64,000 bases of DNA, from positions 248,001 to 312,000 of the forward strand of contig NZ_JADHDA010000005.1 of assembly GCF_015277735.1 (NCBI RefSeq), in the 5' to 3' direction. This document shows positions 36,473-46,725 of the stretch, in pieces. This DNA is from Psychrobacter sp. NG254 (lineage in GTDB: Bacteria > Pseudomonadota > Gammaproteobacteria > Pseudomonadales > Moraxellaceae). Under the pieces are notes generated by a model, which had not been told where the DNA came from, searched no databases, and worked only from the letters and a program-made list of their open reading frames with translations. The translations under genes and the position numbers were made by a program. Every line of letters begins with the position of its first letter. Within the stretch, counting starts at the first letter, position 1.

Positions 36473-38287
36473 ATGGAGTCTACTTTGTCTATATCTAATG
36501 CACCCAAGCACAGCTATCCAGTAACGGCAGATGAACCAGAACGTGTCCATAAACTGAGAAAATATGATGTGCTCAACAATAATGAAGAGCCTGCATTTGA
36601 GCGCCTCATTGATCTTGCCAAGCTGTTTTTTGATGTGCCAGTCGTCACAATCAGCTTTATGGATGAGGAGACACAGTATCTAAAATCAGGCCGTGAACCC
36701 GATAGCGTATTTGGTGATACTTGTCAGACGCCACGTCATATTGCCTTTTGTAATTATACGGTACTGACAAATGATGTCTTCGTCGTACCAAATGCATCAG
36801 AAGACAGCCGCTTTAGTCAAAACCCACTTGTCATAGAGCCTCCTTATATACGGTTTTATGCAGGCGCGCCCATTATTTTGTATGAAGACAATAAAAGCTA
36901 TCGATTGGGTTCATTATGTTTGATGGATATCAAGCCTAACTATGGTTTTGATGAGCAACAGGCAGAAGTATTGGCTCAGTTTGCGATGATGGCGGCAGAT
37001 GCTTTACAGCTACAAGATAAGCAGCGTGATGCAAAATATGCCAACGAGATGAAATCGAGCTTTTTGGCCAATATGAGTCATGAGATTCGTACACCGATGA
37101 ATGGCATCATTGGGATGGTCGAGATGCTAGGTGACACGGATCTCAGTCACGAGCAAAAAGAGTATGTGGAGAATATCAAAATCTCTAATGAGCATTTGAT
37201 GGTCATCATCAATGGTATTTTGGACTTGTCAAAGGTTGAGTCTGGAAAAATGACCATCGACTCTATTCCATTGAATCTATCTACCTTATGTAATGAGGTG
37301 GTCAGTCTTTTTGCTATCAAAGCCCGTCAACGTGGATTGGCGTTAGATTATCATTACACCGAAGCGTTATCGCCTTATGTGAAAGGCGATCCGGTACGCT
37401 TAAAGCAAATCATCGCCAACCTTGTCAATAATGCGATCAAGTTCACCAGAGAAGGTGGCCGCGTTATGATCGATGTGAAGCACATGAATAACTGCTATTG
37501 TCCTGATAGCTTTGATAGTAGTAAACATGAAATCGCTCAAAAAACTGACCAAAGCCATCATGCAGTTCGTGACTCTGAACAAAACATGACGTTGTGTATA
37601 GAGGTGAGAGATACTGGTGTCGGTATCAGAGCAGAGTCATTAGAGGCGATATTTGACGCCTATGATCAGGCCAACAAATTCACGCACCGTCTGTATGGTG
37701 GTACAGGGTTGGGGCTTTCTGTGTGCAAGTCTTTGGTGAGTTTGATGGGTGGTCATATCCATGTGAGTAGTGAAGTGGGTGTTGGTACAACGTTTAGCGT
37801 TTTATTACCGCTCGCCACTATCGAAGAAGAACAGTATGAGGCCTGGCAACAATCTAATGATATATCTATGATTGAGCCTAGTCATGAGCTGGTTGGGCAT
37901 ATATTGTTGGTCGAAGATGATACCGTCAATGCGATTATCGCCAAAAAAGCACTGACCAAAAGTGGCCATATGGTCACGCATGTCTCTGATGGACAGCAAG
38001 CAATCGAGGTTTTTGCGTTATCTCCTGAACGCTATGATGTTATTTTAATGGATCATCATATGCCGATTTTGGACGGTGTACAGGCGACCATCAAGCTGCA
38101 TGAACTCTATGAGCCTCAAAGGCTGCCTCCTATCATTGCGCTAACGGCCAATGCCATGGACGGAGAACGCGAAAAGTATTTAAAAGTGGGTATGCAAGAC
38201 TATTGTACCAAGCCTTTTAAGCAAGAGCAGCTCAATGCGTTGGTACAATATTGGCTGATACAAAAGCAATCGCCAGAAGAAGAGTAG
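36473..38287 (+). CDS. Hybrid sensor histidine kinase with GAF and receiver domains
   Basis: A 604-residue cytoplasmic hybrid kinase with no membrane helix. A GAF domain (about residues 40-180, with [16 protein letters not shown] and FYAGAPI) senses an unknown signal. HisKA has the phospho-His near residue 203 in [19 protein letters not shown]. The ATPase has the N box [15 protein letters not shown] and GGTGLGLS. A receiver domain follows with the phospho-Asp near 527 in [13 protein letters not shown], plus LTANAM and CTKPF. No Hpt or output protein is adjacent. The ATG is ten bases after tcdA, with a weak ribosome site. Confidence 0.93.
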   Translation: MESTLSISNAPKHSYPVTADEPERVHKLRKYDVLNNNEEPAFERLIDLAKLFFDVPVVTISFMDEETQYLKSGREPDSVFGDTCQTPRHIAFCNYTVLTNDVFVVPNASEDSRFSQNPLVIEPPYIRFYAGAPIILYEDNKSYRLGSLCLMDIKPNYGFDEQQAEVLAQFAMMAADALQLQDKQRDAKYANEMKSSFLANMSHEIRTPMNGIIGMVEMLGDTDLSHEQKEYVENIKISNEHLMVIINGILDLSKVESGKMTIDSIPLNLSTLCNEVVSLFAIKARQRGLALDYHYTEALSPYVKGDPVRLKQIIANLVNNAIKFTREGGRVMIDVKHMNNCYCPDSFDSSKHEIAQKTDQSHHAVRDSEQNMTLCIEVRDTGVGIRAESLEAIFDAYDQANKFTHRLYGGTGLGLSVCKSLVSLMGGHIHVSSEVGVGTTFSVLLPLATIEEEQYEAWQQSNDISMIEPSHELVGHILLVEDDTVNAIIAKKALTKSGHMVTHVSDGQQAIEVFALSPERYDVILMDHHMPILDGVQATIKLHELYEPQRLPPIIALTANAMDGEREKYLKVGMQDYCTKPFKQEQLNALVQYWLIQKQSPEEE

Positions 38288-38358
38288 ATGAAGAGATGAC
38301 GTAATGTGGCCACTAGACATGTCATGTTACTGTACATATCAATAGCGTTGTAGACACA

Positions 38359-38397
38359 AAAAAAGCTTAACCATTGAAATAATGGTTAAGCTTTTTC
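38359..38397. terminator. Bidirectional terminator between the histidine kinase and efp
   Basis: AAAAAGCTTAACCATT pairs perfectly with AATGGTTAAGCTTTTT around five bases. Confidence 0.95.
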
Positions 38398-38457
38398 TTT
38401 GATACTAGCAAGATCTGATATGGGCAAGGTTTGATATTGCCAAGACAGTAATCAGCC

Positions 38458-38540
38458 ATCAGCACTATTATCGGTTAATAGTGCTGATTGGTGAACATGC
38501 CTATCAGTCAACACTATTATGCATCAACATTACTATGCGC
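38458..38540. repeat. Inverted repeat and 16-bp repeats downstream of efp
   Basis: ATCAGCACTATTA and TAATAGTGCTGAT form a 13-bp stem (38458-38488). Two related 16-base units (CAACACTATTATGCAT at 38509 and CAACATTACTATGCGC at 38525) follow, the second spanning the efp stop codon. Confidence 0.6.
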
Positions 38541-39108
38541 TAACGCGGGTTTGATAGTCACCTGTGCGCGTGTCAACACGAACGATTTCGTTTTGTTGTA
38601 CAAACAGGGGTACACGTACGACAGCACCAGTCTCTAGTTTTGCAGGTTTGCCACCACCGCCTGAAGTATCACCGCGTACACCAGGATCTGTTTCTACGAT
38701 TTCTAACTCAACGAAGTTAGGCGGCGTGACTGACAGAGGAGCACCGTTAAATAAGGTAATAGTACATAGTGCATTGCTGTTTTCTTTTAACCACTTGATT
38801 GAGTCACCCATTGCGTTTTTGTCTGCTTGGATCTGCTCAAAACTCTCTGGATGCATAAAGTGCCAAAACTCACCATCGTTATAGAGATAGTTCATTTCTG
38901 TATCCATTACGTCAGCTGCTTCTAAGCTATCGCCTGATTTAAAGGTTTGCTCCAATACTTTGCCACTACGAAGATTGCGTAGTTTGACGCGGTTAAAAGC
39001 TTGGCCTTTGCCTGGCTTCACAAACTCGTTTTCTAGGATGGCACAAGGGTTGCCATCGAGCATGACTTTTAAACCAGCTTTAAATTCATTAGTAGAAAAA
39101 TTTGCCAC
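38533..39108 (-). CDS. efp: Elongation factor P
   Basis: A 191-residue translation factor that relieves ribosomes stalled at polyproline. Domain I carries Lys34 in [12 protein letters not shown], the site of beta-lysylation. The family C-terminus ([22 protein letters not shown]) is complete. The start is GTG with AGGAG seven bases upstream on the coding strand. epmB, which makes the beta-lysine modification, lies divergently next to it. EpmA, the ligase, is not in this window. Confidence 0.97.
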   Translation of the reverse strand: MANFSTNEFKAGLKVMLDGNPCAILENEFVKPGKGQAFNRVKLRNLRSGKVLEQTFKSGDSLEAADVMDTEMNYLYNDGEFWHFMHPESFEQIQADKNAMGDSIKWLKENSNALCTITLFNGAPLSVTPPNFVELEIVETDPGVRGDTSGGGGKPAKLETGAVVRVPLFVQQNEIVRVDTRTGDYQTRVSA

Positions 39109-39346
39109 AAGAAACTCCTAAAAGTTATAAATATGATAATACATAGTGAGATATAGGGCTGACTGTACCAAAATTTGCTGTTATGCCAAGTATAGTCAAA
39201 GCATTGGTAAGTTATTACGGCATTACCCACGCGCTCTGTACATCGTGATTTATCCTTTGTATGTTGTACAAGGATGATATCGGCACTCAGATGCCTCGCG
39301 CCAACGTTACGCTGCATAGACATATGTACGGATTAACGGATATACT

Positions 39347-39376
39347 TTGATAGGGTAGACGCTAAGGGCGTATAAT
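39347..39376 (+). promoter_or_regulatory. Promoter of epmB
   Basis: TTGATA (39347-39352) and TATAAT (39371-39376) are 18 bases apart, 31 bases before the epmB ATG, a near-consensus sigma-70 promoter. Confidence 0.75.
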
Positions 39377-39407
39377 ATCGGATTTTGAGCACAGGTAATA
39401 GGTTGTC

Positions 39408-40415
39408 ATGATAAACCATTTAATCACACAAAAAAACTGGCAAACGCAATTATCGGAGGCCATTACCTCGGTTGATGAGTTACTCAGCATCCTAAAGCTT
39501 GAATCATTACGTGCAACTGTCTATATCCCTGAGCATTTTGAGCTACGTGTGCCGCGTGATTTTGTGGCAAAGATGACCATTGGTGACAGCAATGACCCTT
39601 TATTAAGACAAGTATTACCAGACCAGCAGGAACAAGTCAGTGTCACAGGTTACGTGACCGACCCTTTGAGCGAAAACACCCAAAACCCAATCAAGGGTTT
39701 GCTCCATAAGTACCAATCAAGAGTGTTATTAACGATTACGGGCGCCTGTGCCATTCATTGCCGTTACTGCTTTCGCCAGCATTTTGATTATAGTGCTAAC
39801 ATGCCTACGGCAGATGCAAAAGATAATATCATCCATTATATCAGTGAGCACCCTGAGATTAATGAGGTGATTTTGAGCGGGGGTGATCCACTGAATGTCA
39901 CTAATAGACGTCTGTTTGCTTGGTTGGACACGCTCGAATCTATCCCGCAATTGACCACCATACGTCTGCATACTCGTCTACCGGTGGTGATGCCGGCGCG
40001 TTTGGATACTGATCTACTAGAGAGGCTGTCTCAGAGCCGCTGCCATATCGTCATGGTGATTCACTGTAACCATGCCAATGAGATTGATGCTACCACCTCT
40101 GAGTATCTGCAACGTGCTCGAGCAGCAGGGGTCACACTGCTAAACCAAGCAGTACTCTTAAAAGGCATCAATGATGATGTCGAGACCCAAGTACAATTGA
40201 GCGAGCGTTTGTTTGCTAGTGGTGTGTTGCCTTACTATCTACATGTACTGGATAAGGTGGCTGGCGCGGCACATTTTGACCATGACTTACAGGCATCAAT
40301 TCGCCTTTATTGGTCATTATTGGCACAATTACCAGGATATCTGGTCCCAAAACTGGTAAGAGAATTGCCAGATAAGCCTTTTAAAATGCCAATTGATATT
40401 TACAATAATGCGTAA
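39408..40415 (+). CDS. epmB: EF-P beta-lysylation protein EpmB (KamA-type radical SAM)
   Basis: A 335-residue radical SAM, PLP-dependent lysine 2,3-aminomutase relative that supplies (R)-beta-lysine for EF-P. The iron-sulfur cysteines Cys114, Cys118 and Cys121 lie in TGACAIHCRYCFRQ. Other blocks are VILSGGDPLNV and LPYYLHVLDKVAGAAHF, the PLP-Lys region. It is divergent from efp, sharing a 299-base regulatory gap. The promoter is at 39347-39376 and the spacing to the ATG is normal. Confidence 0.94.
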   Translation: MINHLITQKNWQTQLSEAITSVDELLSILKLESLRATVYIPEHFELRVPRDFVAKMTIGDSNDPLLRQVLPDQQEQVSVTGYVTDPLSENTQNPIKGLLHKYQSRVLLTITGACAIHCRYCFRQHFDYSANMPTADAKDNIIHYISEHPEINEVILSGGDPLNVTNRRLFAWLDTLESIPQLTTIRLHTRLPVVMPARLDTDLLERLSQSRCHIVMVIHCNHANEIDATTSEYLQRARAAGVTLLNQAVLLKGINDDVETQVQLSERLFASGVLPYYLHVLDKVAGAAHFDHDLQASIRLYWSLLAQLPGYLVPKLVRELPDKPFKMPIDIYNNA

Positions 40416-40650
40416 TATAGGCACTATGTTACTTTGGATAATTAGTAAACAAATAGTGGCTGTTAATAAGTAAATATTGACAGTAAATAAATATTAATAG
40501 TAAGTGGCGACTGATGAGTAGGTAGGCTGACTGCTCATGACAGATATTATCAACCCTTTGTAACGGTTTTTGATGTGTATTTTTTGCCTGACATTATGTG
40601 GTCACCTATTTTCTTTGCGTTAATTTAATCAATAGTGAGTAGCAATACTG

Positions 40651-42510
40651 ATGATAACTTTATCGATGTTTCAAGAGTACCTGTCTTCTACAGCAGCACT
40701 GCCAACATCCTCGAGTCGATTAGTGAATGGTCAAGAGCGCTATTTGCTTAAATCACTAGGCACGCTAACGTCACAAACCCAAGAGCAGCAAGCGGAGTAT
40801 CTAGAAACCGTTCTGATCGCATTGCGTGATGCCAATATAGAGGAGTCGCAACGCCTCAAATTATCGATGACAGTGATTGAAGCCTCAGACCGGTTAATTG
40901 CTACTTTTCGGCAGCACTACATCTATGAGACAGGTGCGCTTAGTGAGGAACAGATTGGCTATGTGGCGCAGATAAAATCGCTCAATTACCTCATTATTAT
41001 GCTCTATGATAGAGTCATACGTCATGAAAGCTCACTATTAGATGATAAAGTAGAAAAGCCTTTAATTAAACGGTGGCAGCGTTATTTTGGTGTAGACAGC
41101 CAACCCTCACCCACACTTGCTGTTGCGATTTTCCAGTCGTTATTGAGGTATCAAAAGCTATTGGATGAAGATGCGCTTTGTTATCAAAAACCATCGAGAT
41201 ATTTTTGGTCTCAGATCAATCAATTGTATTATCTTGCACAGCAGCAGCGCATTGCTGAGCTTGATGTAAGTAATCACACAGCCGTACCATATGCCAGTAA
41301 TCTTCATCAGATATACGGCCAAATTTGTTTGCATCATCTATTAAATGTACGTGCCATGCGTCGTCCGAATATTTTGCTGGTGCAGCGCCTGTTACCCGAA
41401 TGGGCAAACCACATCGTTGCAACGGTAGAGCCAACCACTGAGACGAGAGTCTTCGTTGATTTACAGAGCAATAATCCGCCAAGTTATCTGACAGCCAACT
41501 CGAACATCAATCCTTATGAAGAGGGGCGCGCTTGTTTATTCATTGAGCTGACGCCGCTGGTTCAGTACTTTGACTCACGCAAGCAGGCTTTTGTCGTGGA
41601 TGGTAGTATAGGTATGGAATATAGCCTGCTGAGTAATATAGCGATGATCATTCGCTATCGCTATTTGCAGCCGCCGCTCACGCCACTTACCCAATATAGT
41701 AATCGCCAAAAAGCAGTGCTGATAACCAGCTATAACAAGATTCACTATCGCGTGAGTCATTCCCAGAGTTTTAGCAATTTAATTGCGATACACAACCTAT
41801 CAGAGGAAGAGAGGCCGCTATATGACACCTTTGGTAAAGAGAAAAGCAGTCATTATGAATTAGAGATTGAGACTTTCGACAATAATGATAGCTTTGATAG
41901 TCAGGGTAGGGCATCGATATTTCATACCCTAAGACGGCCGTCACAAAAAAATGATAGTGCGAGCACCAGTAAAGAGCAGTCTCATGGACAAGAGAGTCGC
42001 ATTGGCGACACGCTTATAAATGATAAGGACAGCATCCAAGATAAAAACCCTTTGAAGATAAAAATAAACAAGCAAGAAGGTATCGATATAGAGACGCAGT
42101 ATATTGATTTATCGACCACTGCGCCGCCAAGATTACACATCATGAGCCTACTACTGGTCTGTTATCCTACAACAGATGGGCAATCTGATTGGGCAATGGG
42201 CATCGCGCGTTGGCGCAATTTTGACACTGAAAATCCAGAAGTTGAGTGGCAGCTGCTTGGACGCAGATTGGTGGCCTGTGGTCTACGTTTGGAAGGTGAC
42301 GCAACCCGAGGACGTCATTTTGTGCCGGCATTTATCCTTGGTAAGGACAGCCAATTACAAACGACTAGCACGTTGATTGTGCCGTCCTCTTATTTTCAGA
42401 CCAATGATAGAGTGGTCATGCGTATTAATAGTAAACAAACTGCTTTGCGTCTAGGGAATAGAGTGATGATGACTGATGAATTTAGTCAGTATGAAGTGAT
42501 ACAGTTATAG
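40651..42510 (+). CDS. Hypothetical protein with PilZ-like C-terminal region
   Basis: A 619-residue soluble protein of unknown function. The first 430 residues are helical and Gln/Leu-rich, with no known motif. A low-complexity polar linker (about 430-500) follows. The last 110 residues (MGIARWRNFD, EWQLLGRRLVACGLRLEG, then short strands with TSTLIVPSSYF) resemble the beta-barrel tail of PilZ-related c-di-GMP proteins, but the RxxxR and DxSxxG ligand motifs are not clear. It precedes the FimX-like gene by 266 bases on the same strand, so a role in c-di-GMP or pilus control is a context guess. Confidence 0.75.
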   Translation: MITLSMFQEYLSSTAALPTSSSRLVNGQERYLLKSLGTLTSQTQEQQAEYLETVLIALRDANIEESQRLKLSMTVIEASDRLIATFRQHYIYETGALSEEQIGYVAQIKSLNYLIIMLYDRVIRHESSLLDDKVEKPLIKRWQRYFGVDSQPSPTLAVAIFQSLLRYQKLLDEDALCYQKPSRYFWSQINQLYYLAQQQRIAELDVSNHTAVPYASNLHQIYGQICLHHLLNVRAMRRPNILLVQRLLPEWANHIVATVEPTTETRVFVDLQSNNPPSYLTANSNINPYEEGRACLFIELTPLVQYFDSRKQAFVVDGSIGMEYSLLSNIAMIIRYRYLQPPLTPLTQYSNRQKAVLITSYNKIHYRVSHSQSFSNLIAIHNLSEEERPLYDTFGKEKSSHYELEIETFDNNDSFDSQGRASIFHTLRRPSQKNDSASTSKEQSHGQESRIGDTLINDKDSIQDKNPLKIKINKQEGIDIETQYIDLSTTAPPRLHIMSLLLVCYPTTDGQSDWAMGIARWRNFDTENPEVEWQLLGRRLVACGLRLEGDATRGRHFVPAFILGKDSQLQTTSTLIVPSSYFQTNDRVVMRINSKQTALRLGNRVMMTDEFSQYEVIQL

Positions 42511-42776
42511 TTTTTATTAATTATTACAAGACAGATAGATGGTGTGTAGCAGAAAATATGTAGGGTTTTTGGGTAATATATTAATCAATAGCCTACTTAA
42601 GTTAATCTGCAGTTGGTAAAGTTATTGTCTATAATGACAGATATTGTTACTCTGACTTATAAAGTGCCTTTACTGTCTAAATACAACCCCAACAAGTATC
42701 CTAGTCGAATATTCCACACGCCCTAATGCTATTAAAATAAAAGACAACACACGACTATAAGGTTCAAAGGCTTCCT

Positions 42777-44870
42777 ATGCGTACTCAGTCCATCTTAAAC
42801 TTATTGGTAATCAACGACGATCAGCTTTATGCCGAACGTCTTGTACAGTTGCTCAATAGTTATTACGACACAATAAATTTGGGCTTTTTGGATGATAAAG
42901 AAGAGCTACTAAAATCGCTGCGCCAGCCGTGGGATGCTTTAGTATTTGGTACGGCTTATGACATGAGCTTTACGGATGTGGTCGGCATCGTACAAGAGCA
43001 CGACATTGACTTACCCATCATTTGCTTGACGAATACAGAGATAGCAGCCACTGCCTGTAATGAGGATGGGTTGCCGATGGTTATCAGTGGCACCATGGTC
43101 AAAGCACTGGATGCCGATCAAGACATGGCTGCAGTGATGGCTATTCGCCTGCAGCATGATAGTTTGGTCTGTCGTCGTGAGCTAAAGGACTTGCGTCAAA
43201 TTCTGTTGGACGCAGAGCAACGTGCCAATGTATTGATTAAAAACTCAAAGAGTGCTGTTGCTTATATAGATGAAGGGGTGCACATATTTGCCAATGACCC
43301 TTATCTTCAGCTATTTGGCTTTAAGTCGATGAATGACGCCATTGGCGTACCGATCATCGATCTGATTTCAGGCGTTGATGACGTCAAGGGTTTTAAGCAG
43401 TTTTTGCGTCAGTTTGATAAAGGCAATCGCCAAGAAGTTGAGTTTAACTTTGAGAGCGTACGTACAGATGGCAGTACGTTTGCCGCAAAATTACAGCTTG
43501 CCTCTGCGACATTAGAGGGTGAGCCCGTTACCCAAATCATTATCCAACAGAATAATAATAGTAGTAATAGTGCAGAGGTTGCAAAACGCTTGGCCAGAGC
43601 TGAGCGTACAGACAACTTGACAGGGCTTGATAACCGCCGCGGATTTGAAGAGCAAATGGCGCTAGTACACCAACAAGCGACTCAAGGTGAGCTAAAAGCA
43701 GGTTTGTTGTATGTCCAGCTCGATAACGTTGGAAAAATCAGAAGCAGCTTGGGATTACAAGGGATAGATGAGACTGTCAAGCAGATTGCCAATACCTTGA
43801 ATGAGCTGGCAGCTGATGCCCATGTGAGCCGTTTTAGCGATACGGCATTTATGATATTGGTAAAAGACAAAACGACCGCAGCCCTAAAAACGCTCGCCGA
43901 ACATATCGGCTCCCGTATCAAAGATATGTTTATTGAAGTGGAAAATCGTACGACAAATACCACTGTCAGTATTGCTATCGTCAAAATTGAAAAAAATTCA
44001 GCGGAGCCTGCCGTTATATTAGAGCGGGCGATGGATGCCATCAGTCAAATAATGGTACAGACCTCCAATCAGGGCGGCACGTATCATTTGTATGATCCAA
44101 GTGAACATGCTAATGATGATGATCATGCACTGGCAGAGTCGTTGGTTAATGCCATTACCAACAATCGCTTTGAGCTGTCATTCCAGCCTATTTATGATAT
44201 CAGTCAAGACCGCAGTGACTTTTTTGAGGTATATCTACGACTGCCATTGGCAGATGCTGACAATACCGTATTGACGCCTGATCAATTTATGACCGTTGCC
44301 AGAACCCATAAATTACTCGAAAAAATAGATCGCTGGGTACTCATTAATGCCTGTAAAAAAATAAATGATGTGCGTAAGTCTCACCCTGACGCGAGATTGC
44401 TGGTGCAATTGACCAGTGCATCATTGATTGATAAAAAGTTGCCCAACGTGGCAAGCCAGTTAATCAAAGCCGTAGGCGGTGCTGCTGGCGTGCTGACGCT
44501 ACAGTTCAACGAAAAAGACGTATCAGAACACTTAACCGTGGCAAAGTCTCAGTTTTCAGCGCTCAGCGCAGTCAACTGCCAAATGGGTATCAATAATTTT
44601 GGGTCTTCTGCTAAATCGGTTGAAATTGCTAATTTTGTGCAGCCTGACATGGTGCGCTTGCCTCATAGCTACATAAAAGATATCCATTCAGCAGATAATT
44701 TAGACACGGTGAAATCAATCATCATGCGTACCAATGATCTGAAAGTCGATGTGCTCATGCCTTATATTGAAGATGCTGCTACTATGTCTGTTGCATGGAG
44801 TGTGGGTGCACGCTACTTACAAGGCTATTATTTAGAAGAGCCTAGCCAAACGATAAAGATTGCCGTTTAA
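42777..44870 (+). CDS. fimX: FimX-like c-di-GMP receptor (REC-PAS-GGDEF-EAL)
   Basis: A 697-residue protein, close in length and layout to Pseudomonas FimX, which binds c-di-GMP and controls type IV pilus twitching. A degenerate receiver covers residues 8-125 (LLVINDDQLYAERLVQLL). PAS is about 155-260. The GGDEF domain retains TDNLTGLDNRRGF, but its signature is SDTAF (residue 354), so it should not make c-di-GMP. The EAL domain begins NNRFELSFQPIYDI and reads EVY (residue 484) in place of EAL, so it is probably a catalytically dead binding domain. The FimX assignment is by architecture. Confidence 0.85.
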   Translation: MRTQSILNLLVINDDQLYAERLVQLLNSYYDTINLGFLDDKEELLKSLRQPWDALVFGTAYDMSFTDVVGIVQEHDIDLPIICLTNTEIAATACNEDGLPMVISGTMVKALDADQDMAAVMAIRLQHDSLVCRRELKDLRQILLDAEQRANVLIKNSKSAVAYIDEGVHIFANDPYLQLFGFKSMNDAIGVPIIDLISGVDDVKGFKQFLRQFDKGNRQEVEFNFESVRTDGSTFAAKLQLASATLEGEPVTQIIIQQNNNSSNSAEVAKRLARAERTDNLTGLDNRRGFEEQMALVHQQATQGELKAGLLYVQLDNVGKIRSSLGLQGIDETVKQIANTLNELAADAHVSRFSDTAFMILVKDKTTAALKTLAEHIGSRIKDMFIEVENRTTNTTVSIAIVKIEKNSAEPAVILERAMDAISQIMVQTSNQGGTYHLYDPSEHANDDDHALAESLVNAITNNRFELSFQPIYDISQDRSDFFEVYLRLPLADADNTVLTPDQFMTVARTHKLLEKIDRWVLINACKKINDVRKSHPDARLLVQLTSASLIDKKLPNVASQLIKAVGGAAGVLTLQFNEKDVSEHLTVAKSQFSALSAVNCQMGINNFGSSAKSVEIANFVQPDMVRLPHSYIKDIHSADNLDTVKSIIMRTNDLKVDVLMPYIEDAATMSVAWSVGARYLQGYYLEEPSQTIKIAV

Positions 44871-44901
44871 TGGGTTAAGATGTCTTGAGTATTGGTGTAC
44901 G

Positions 44902-45018
44902 CTATCGCTTTGATAAAAGCATGGTTTGCTCTTTTAAAAGTAACTTGCGCCTTGCTTGTAGGCCTACCCACCAATACGTAGCGATTCGTTCTGCGAGTCC
45001 ATATAATGTCATTGCCAT
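44902..45018 (-). CDS. Possible 38-codon small protein
   Basis: An ATG at 45018 with AGAGG ten bases upstream opens a 38-codon frame beginning MAMTLYGLAERIATYWW and ending with Lys/Arg-rich residues. It fills the 200-base gap after fimX. No homologue is known to me and it may be a chance frame. Confidence 0.2.
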   Translation of the reverse strand: MAMTLYGLAERIATYWWVGLQARRKLLLKEQTMLLSKR

Positions 45019-45071
45019 GGTAATGACGCCTCTTACTTGTCGCTGATACGCTTCAGCTAAAGATTGCCAAA

Positions 45072-45530
45072 ATGTCTATCCTCATTAAATATAAAATGAG
45101 CAGTCTACTCACTGCTGCTCTATTGCTCACTGCCTGTAACCATACGCCGCCTGATTATCGTGAGACTGTGACACTGCCACCATATACCGAAGGCGACGCG
45201 GATAACGGTTCAATCATTTATAAAGATGCCTGCGGACAGTGTCATCAGCTAAATCCGGGTCTCAACAAAAAAGGCCCGCAATTGATGAACATCTATGGTG
45301 CATCTGCTGCAACGTTGAAAGATTACACTTACAGTAAAGGGCTCACGGCATCGGGATGGGTGTGGGATGCAAAAACGCTTGACCCGTATATTGCGGATGC
45401 ACAAAAAGCCATACCAGATTCTAAGATGCTATCAGATCCTATGCCAGACGCCAAAGAGCGTGCTGATATCATTGCCTATCTGTCGACACTGCGAGCTGAT
45501 GCACCAACACCATCAGATGACAAAAAATAA
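45072..45530 (+). CDS. Lipid-anchored c-type cytochrome
   Basis: A 152-residue class I cytochrome c. The signal ends in LLTAC, a lipobox near residue 22. The haem site is CGQCH in DACGQCHQLNPGLN, and the sixth ligand is probably the Met in SDPMPDAKERADIIAYLSTL. It should carry electrons in the periplasm, anchored to a membrane. It is not near any oxidase or reductase gene, so the partner is unknown. The MoxR gene begins 50 bases after it. Confidence 0.9.
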   Translation: MSILIKYKMSSLLTAALLLTACNHTPPDYRETVTLPPYTEGDADNGSIIYKDACGQCHQLNPGLNKKGPQLMNIYGASAATLKDYTYSKGLTASGWVWDAKTLDPYIADAQKAIPDSKMLSDPMPDAKERADIIAYLSTLRADAPTPSDDKK

Positions 45531-45579
45531 TGTCTGATCACTGATTTTCCTAAGCCAAAACCTGAGCCAACAACTGACT

Positions 45580-46605
45580 ATGACCCATACTGCTAACGAC
45601 ATATCCTCCTCTATACATCAGAAAACAGCGAATACGCTCAGCCAGCCCATGCCTAGTGCTGCCGATTTTCAAGACAATCAGCAGAAAATTGCACAGCTGA
45701 TGGCACAGTTGAACCAAATCGTATTGGATAAGCCGCAAGCCATTAAGTTAGCACTCAGTGGCATACTGGCAGGCGGACATTTGTTGCTACAGGACTTGCC
45801 TGGCATGGGTAAAACAACATTGGCTCAAGGGCTGGCTGAGCTGTTAGGGTTAAGCTTTAGCCGAGTGCAGTTTACCAATGATATGCTGCCAGCGGATATC
45901 TTAGGGATGAGTATCTACGACCAGAGTAAGCAGCAATTTGAGTTTCGTCCGGGTCCTATCTTTACTCAGTTATTGCTCGCGGATGAAATCAATCGCTCTA
46001 GTCCCAAAACGCAAAGCGCGTTGCTAGAAGCGATGGAAGAACGACAAGTCACTCAAGACGGTCAAACTTACCCTTTGCCGCAGCCATTCTTTGTTATCGC
46101 CACCCAAAACCCACTACAACAAGCAGGTGTCTATCCGCTCCCTGAATCACAGCTCGATAGATTTTTGCTGTGTCTGTCATTGGGTTACCCGTCACCGGCG
46201 GCAGAGCGTGAGCTACTAAAAGGTCAGGATCGTCGCGAGTTGCTAAAGGGAATGAATGCGGTGCTCGATACGGCTGCGGTATTACTCGCCCAGCAAGGGG
46301 TTAAACAGGTCTATGTGGCAGACGTGGTACTGGATTATCTACAAAGACTGGTCGCAAAAACTCGCGCAAGCCAAGAGTATCATGGTCTGTCACCGCGTGG
46401 TGTGTTGTCACTACAGCGTGCTGCTCAAGCTCATGCTTATGTGTCAGGTCATATGGAGGTGACGCCTGAAGATATCCAAGCCGTGTTTGCTGCCGTCACT
46501 GACCATCGTCTTGGTCAGCGCTTTGTGCCTGCGCATGTGACGGGTGGACAGGCGACAAAAACCATCGCACAGTGTATCTTATCAGACGTACCAGTCACCC
46601 TTTAG
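45580..46605 (+). CDS. MoxR family AAA ATPase
   Basis: A 341-residue ATPase of the AAA_3 family. It has Walker A (LPGMGKTTLAQGLAEL), Walker B (LLADEINRSSPKTQSALLEAMEE) and sensor-like VIATQNPLQQAGVYPLPESQLDRF. These proteins act as chaperones for von Willebrand or protease partners. The next two genes are a DUF58 protein and a TgpA transglutaminase, a standard MoxR operon. The ribosome site is weak (GAG before CAACAACTGACT). Confidence 0.94.
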   Translation: MTHTANDISSSIHQKTANTLSQPMPSAADFQDNQQKIAQLMAQLNQIVLDKPQAIKLALSGILAGGHLLLQDLPGMGKTTLAQGLAELLGLSFSRVQFTNDMLPADILGMSIYDQSKQQFEFRPGPIFTQLLLADEINRSSPKTQSALLEAMEERQVTQDGQTYPLPQPFFVIATQNPLQQAGVYPLPESQLDRFLLCLSLGYPSPAAERELLKGQDRRELLKGMNAVLDTAAVLLAQQGVKQVYVADVVLDYLQRLVAKTRASQEYHGLSPRGVLSLQRAAQAHAYVSGHMEVTPEDIQAVFAAVTDHRLGQRFVPAHVTGGQATKTIAQCILSDVPVTL

Positions 46606-46725
46606 TTATCATGTTCGCAGTCTAAATCGTGGTCTCATACAAAGATATATTACCGAACCGGTTAATCGAATATAGACTTACTATACCGATCGCACAGTCA
46701 ATCATATGGCAAGAATAGGGTAGTC

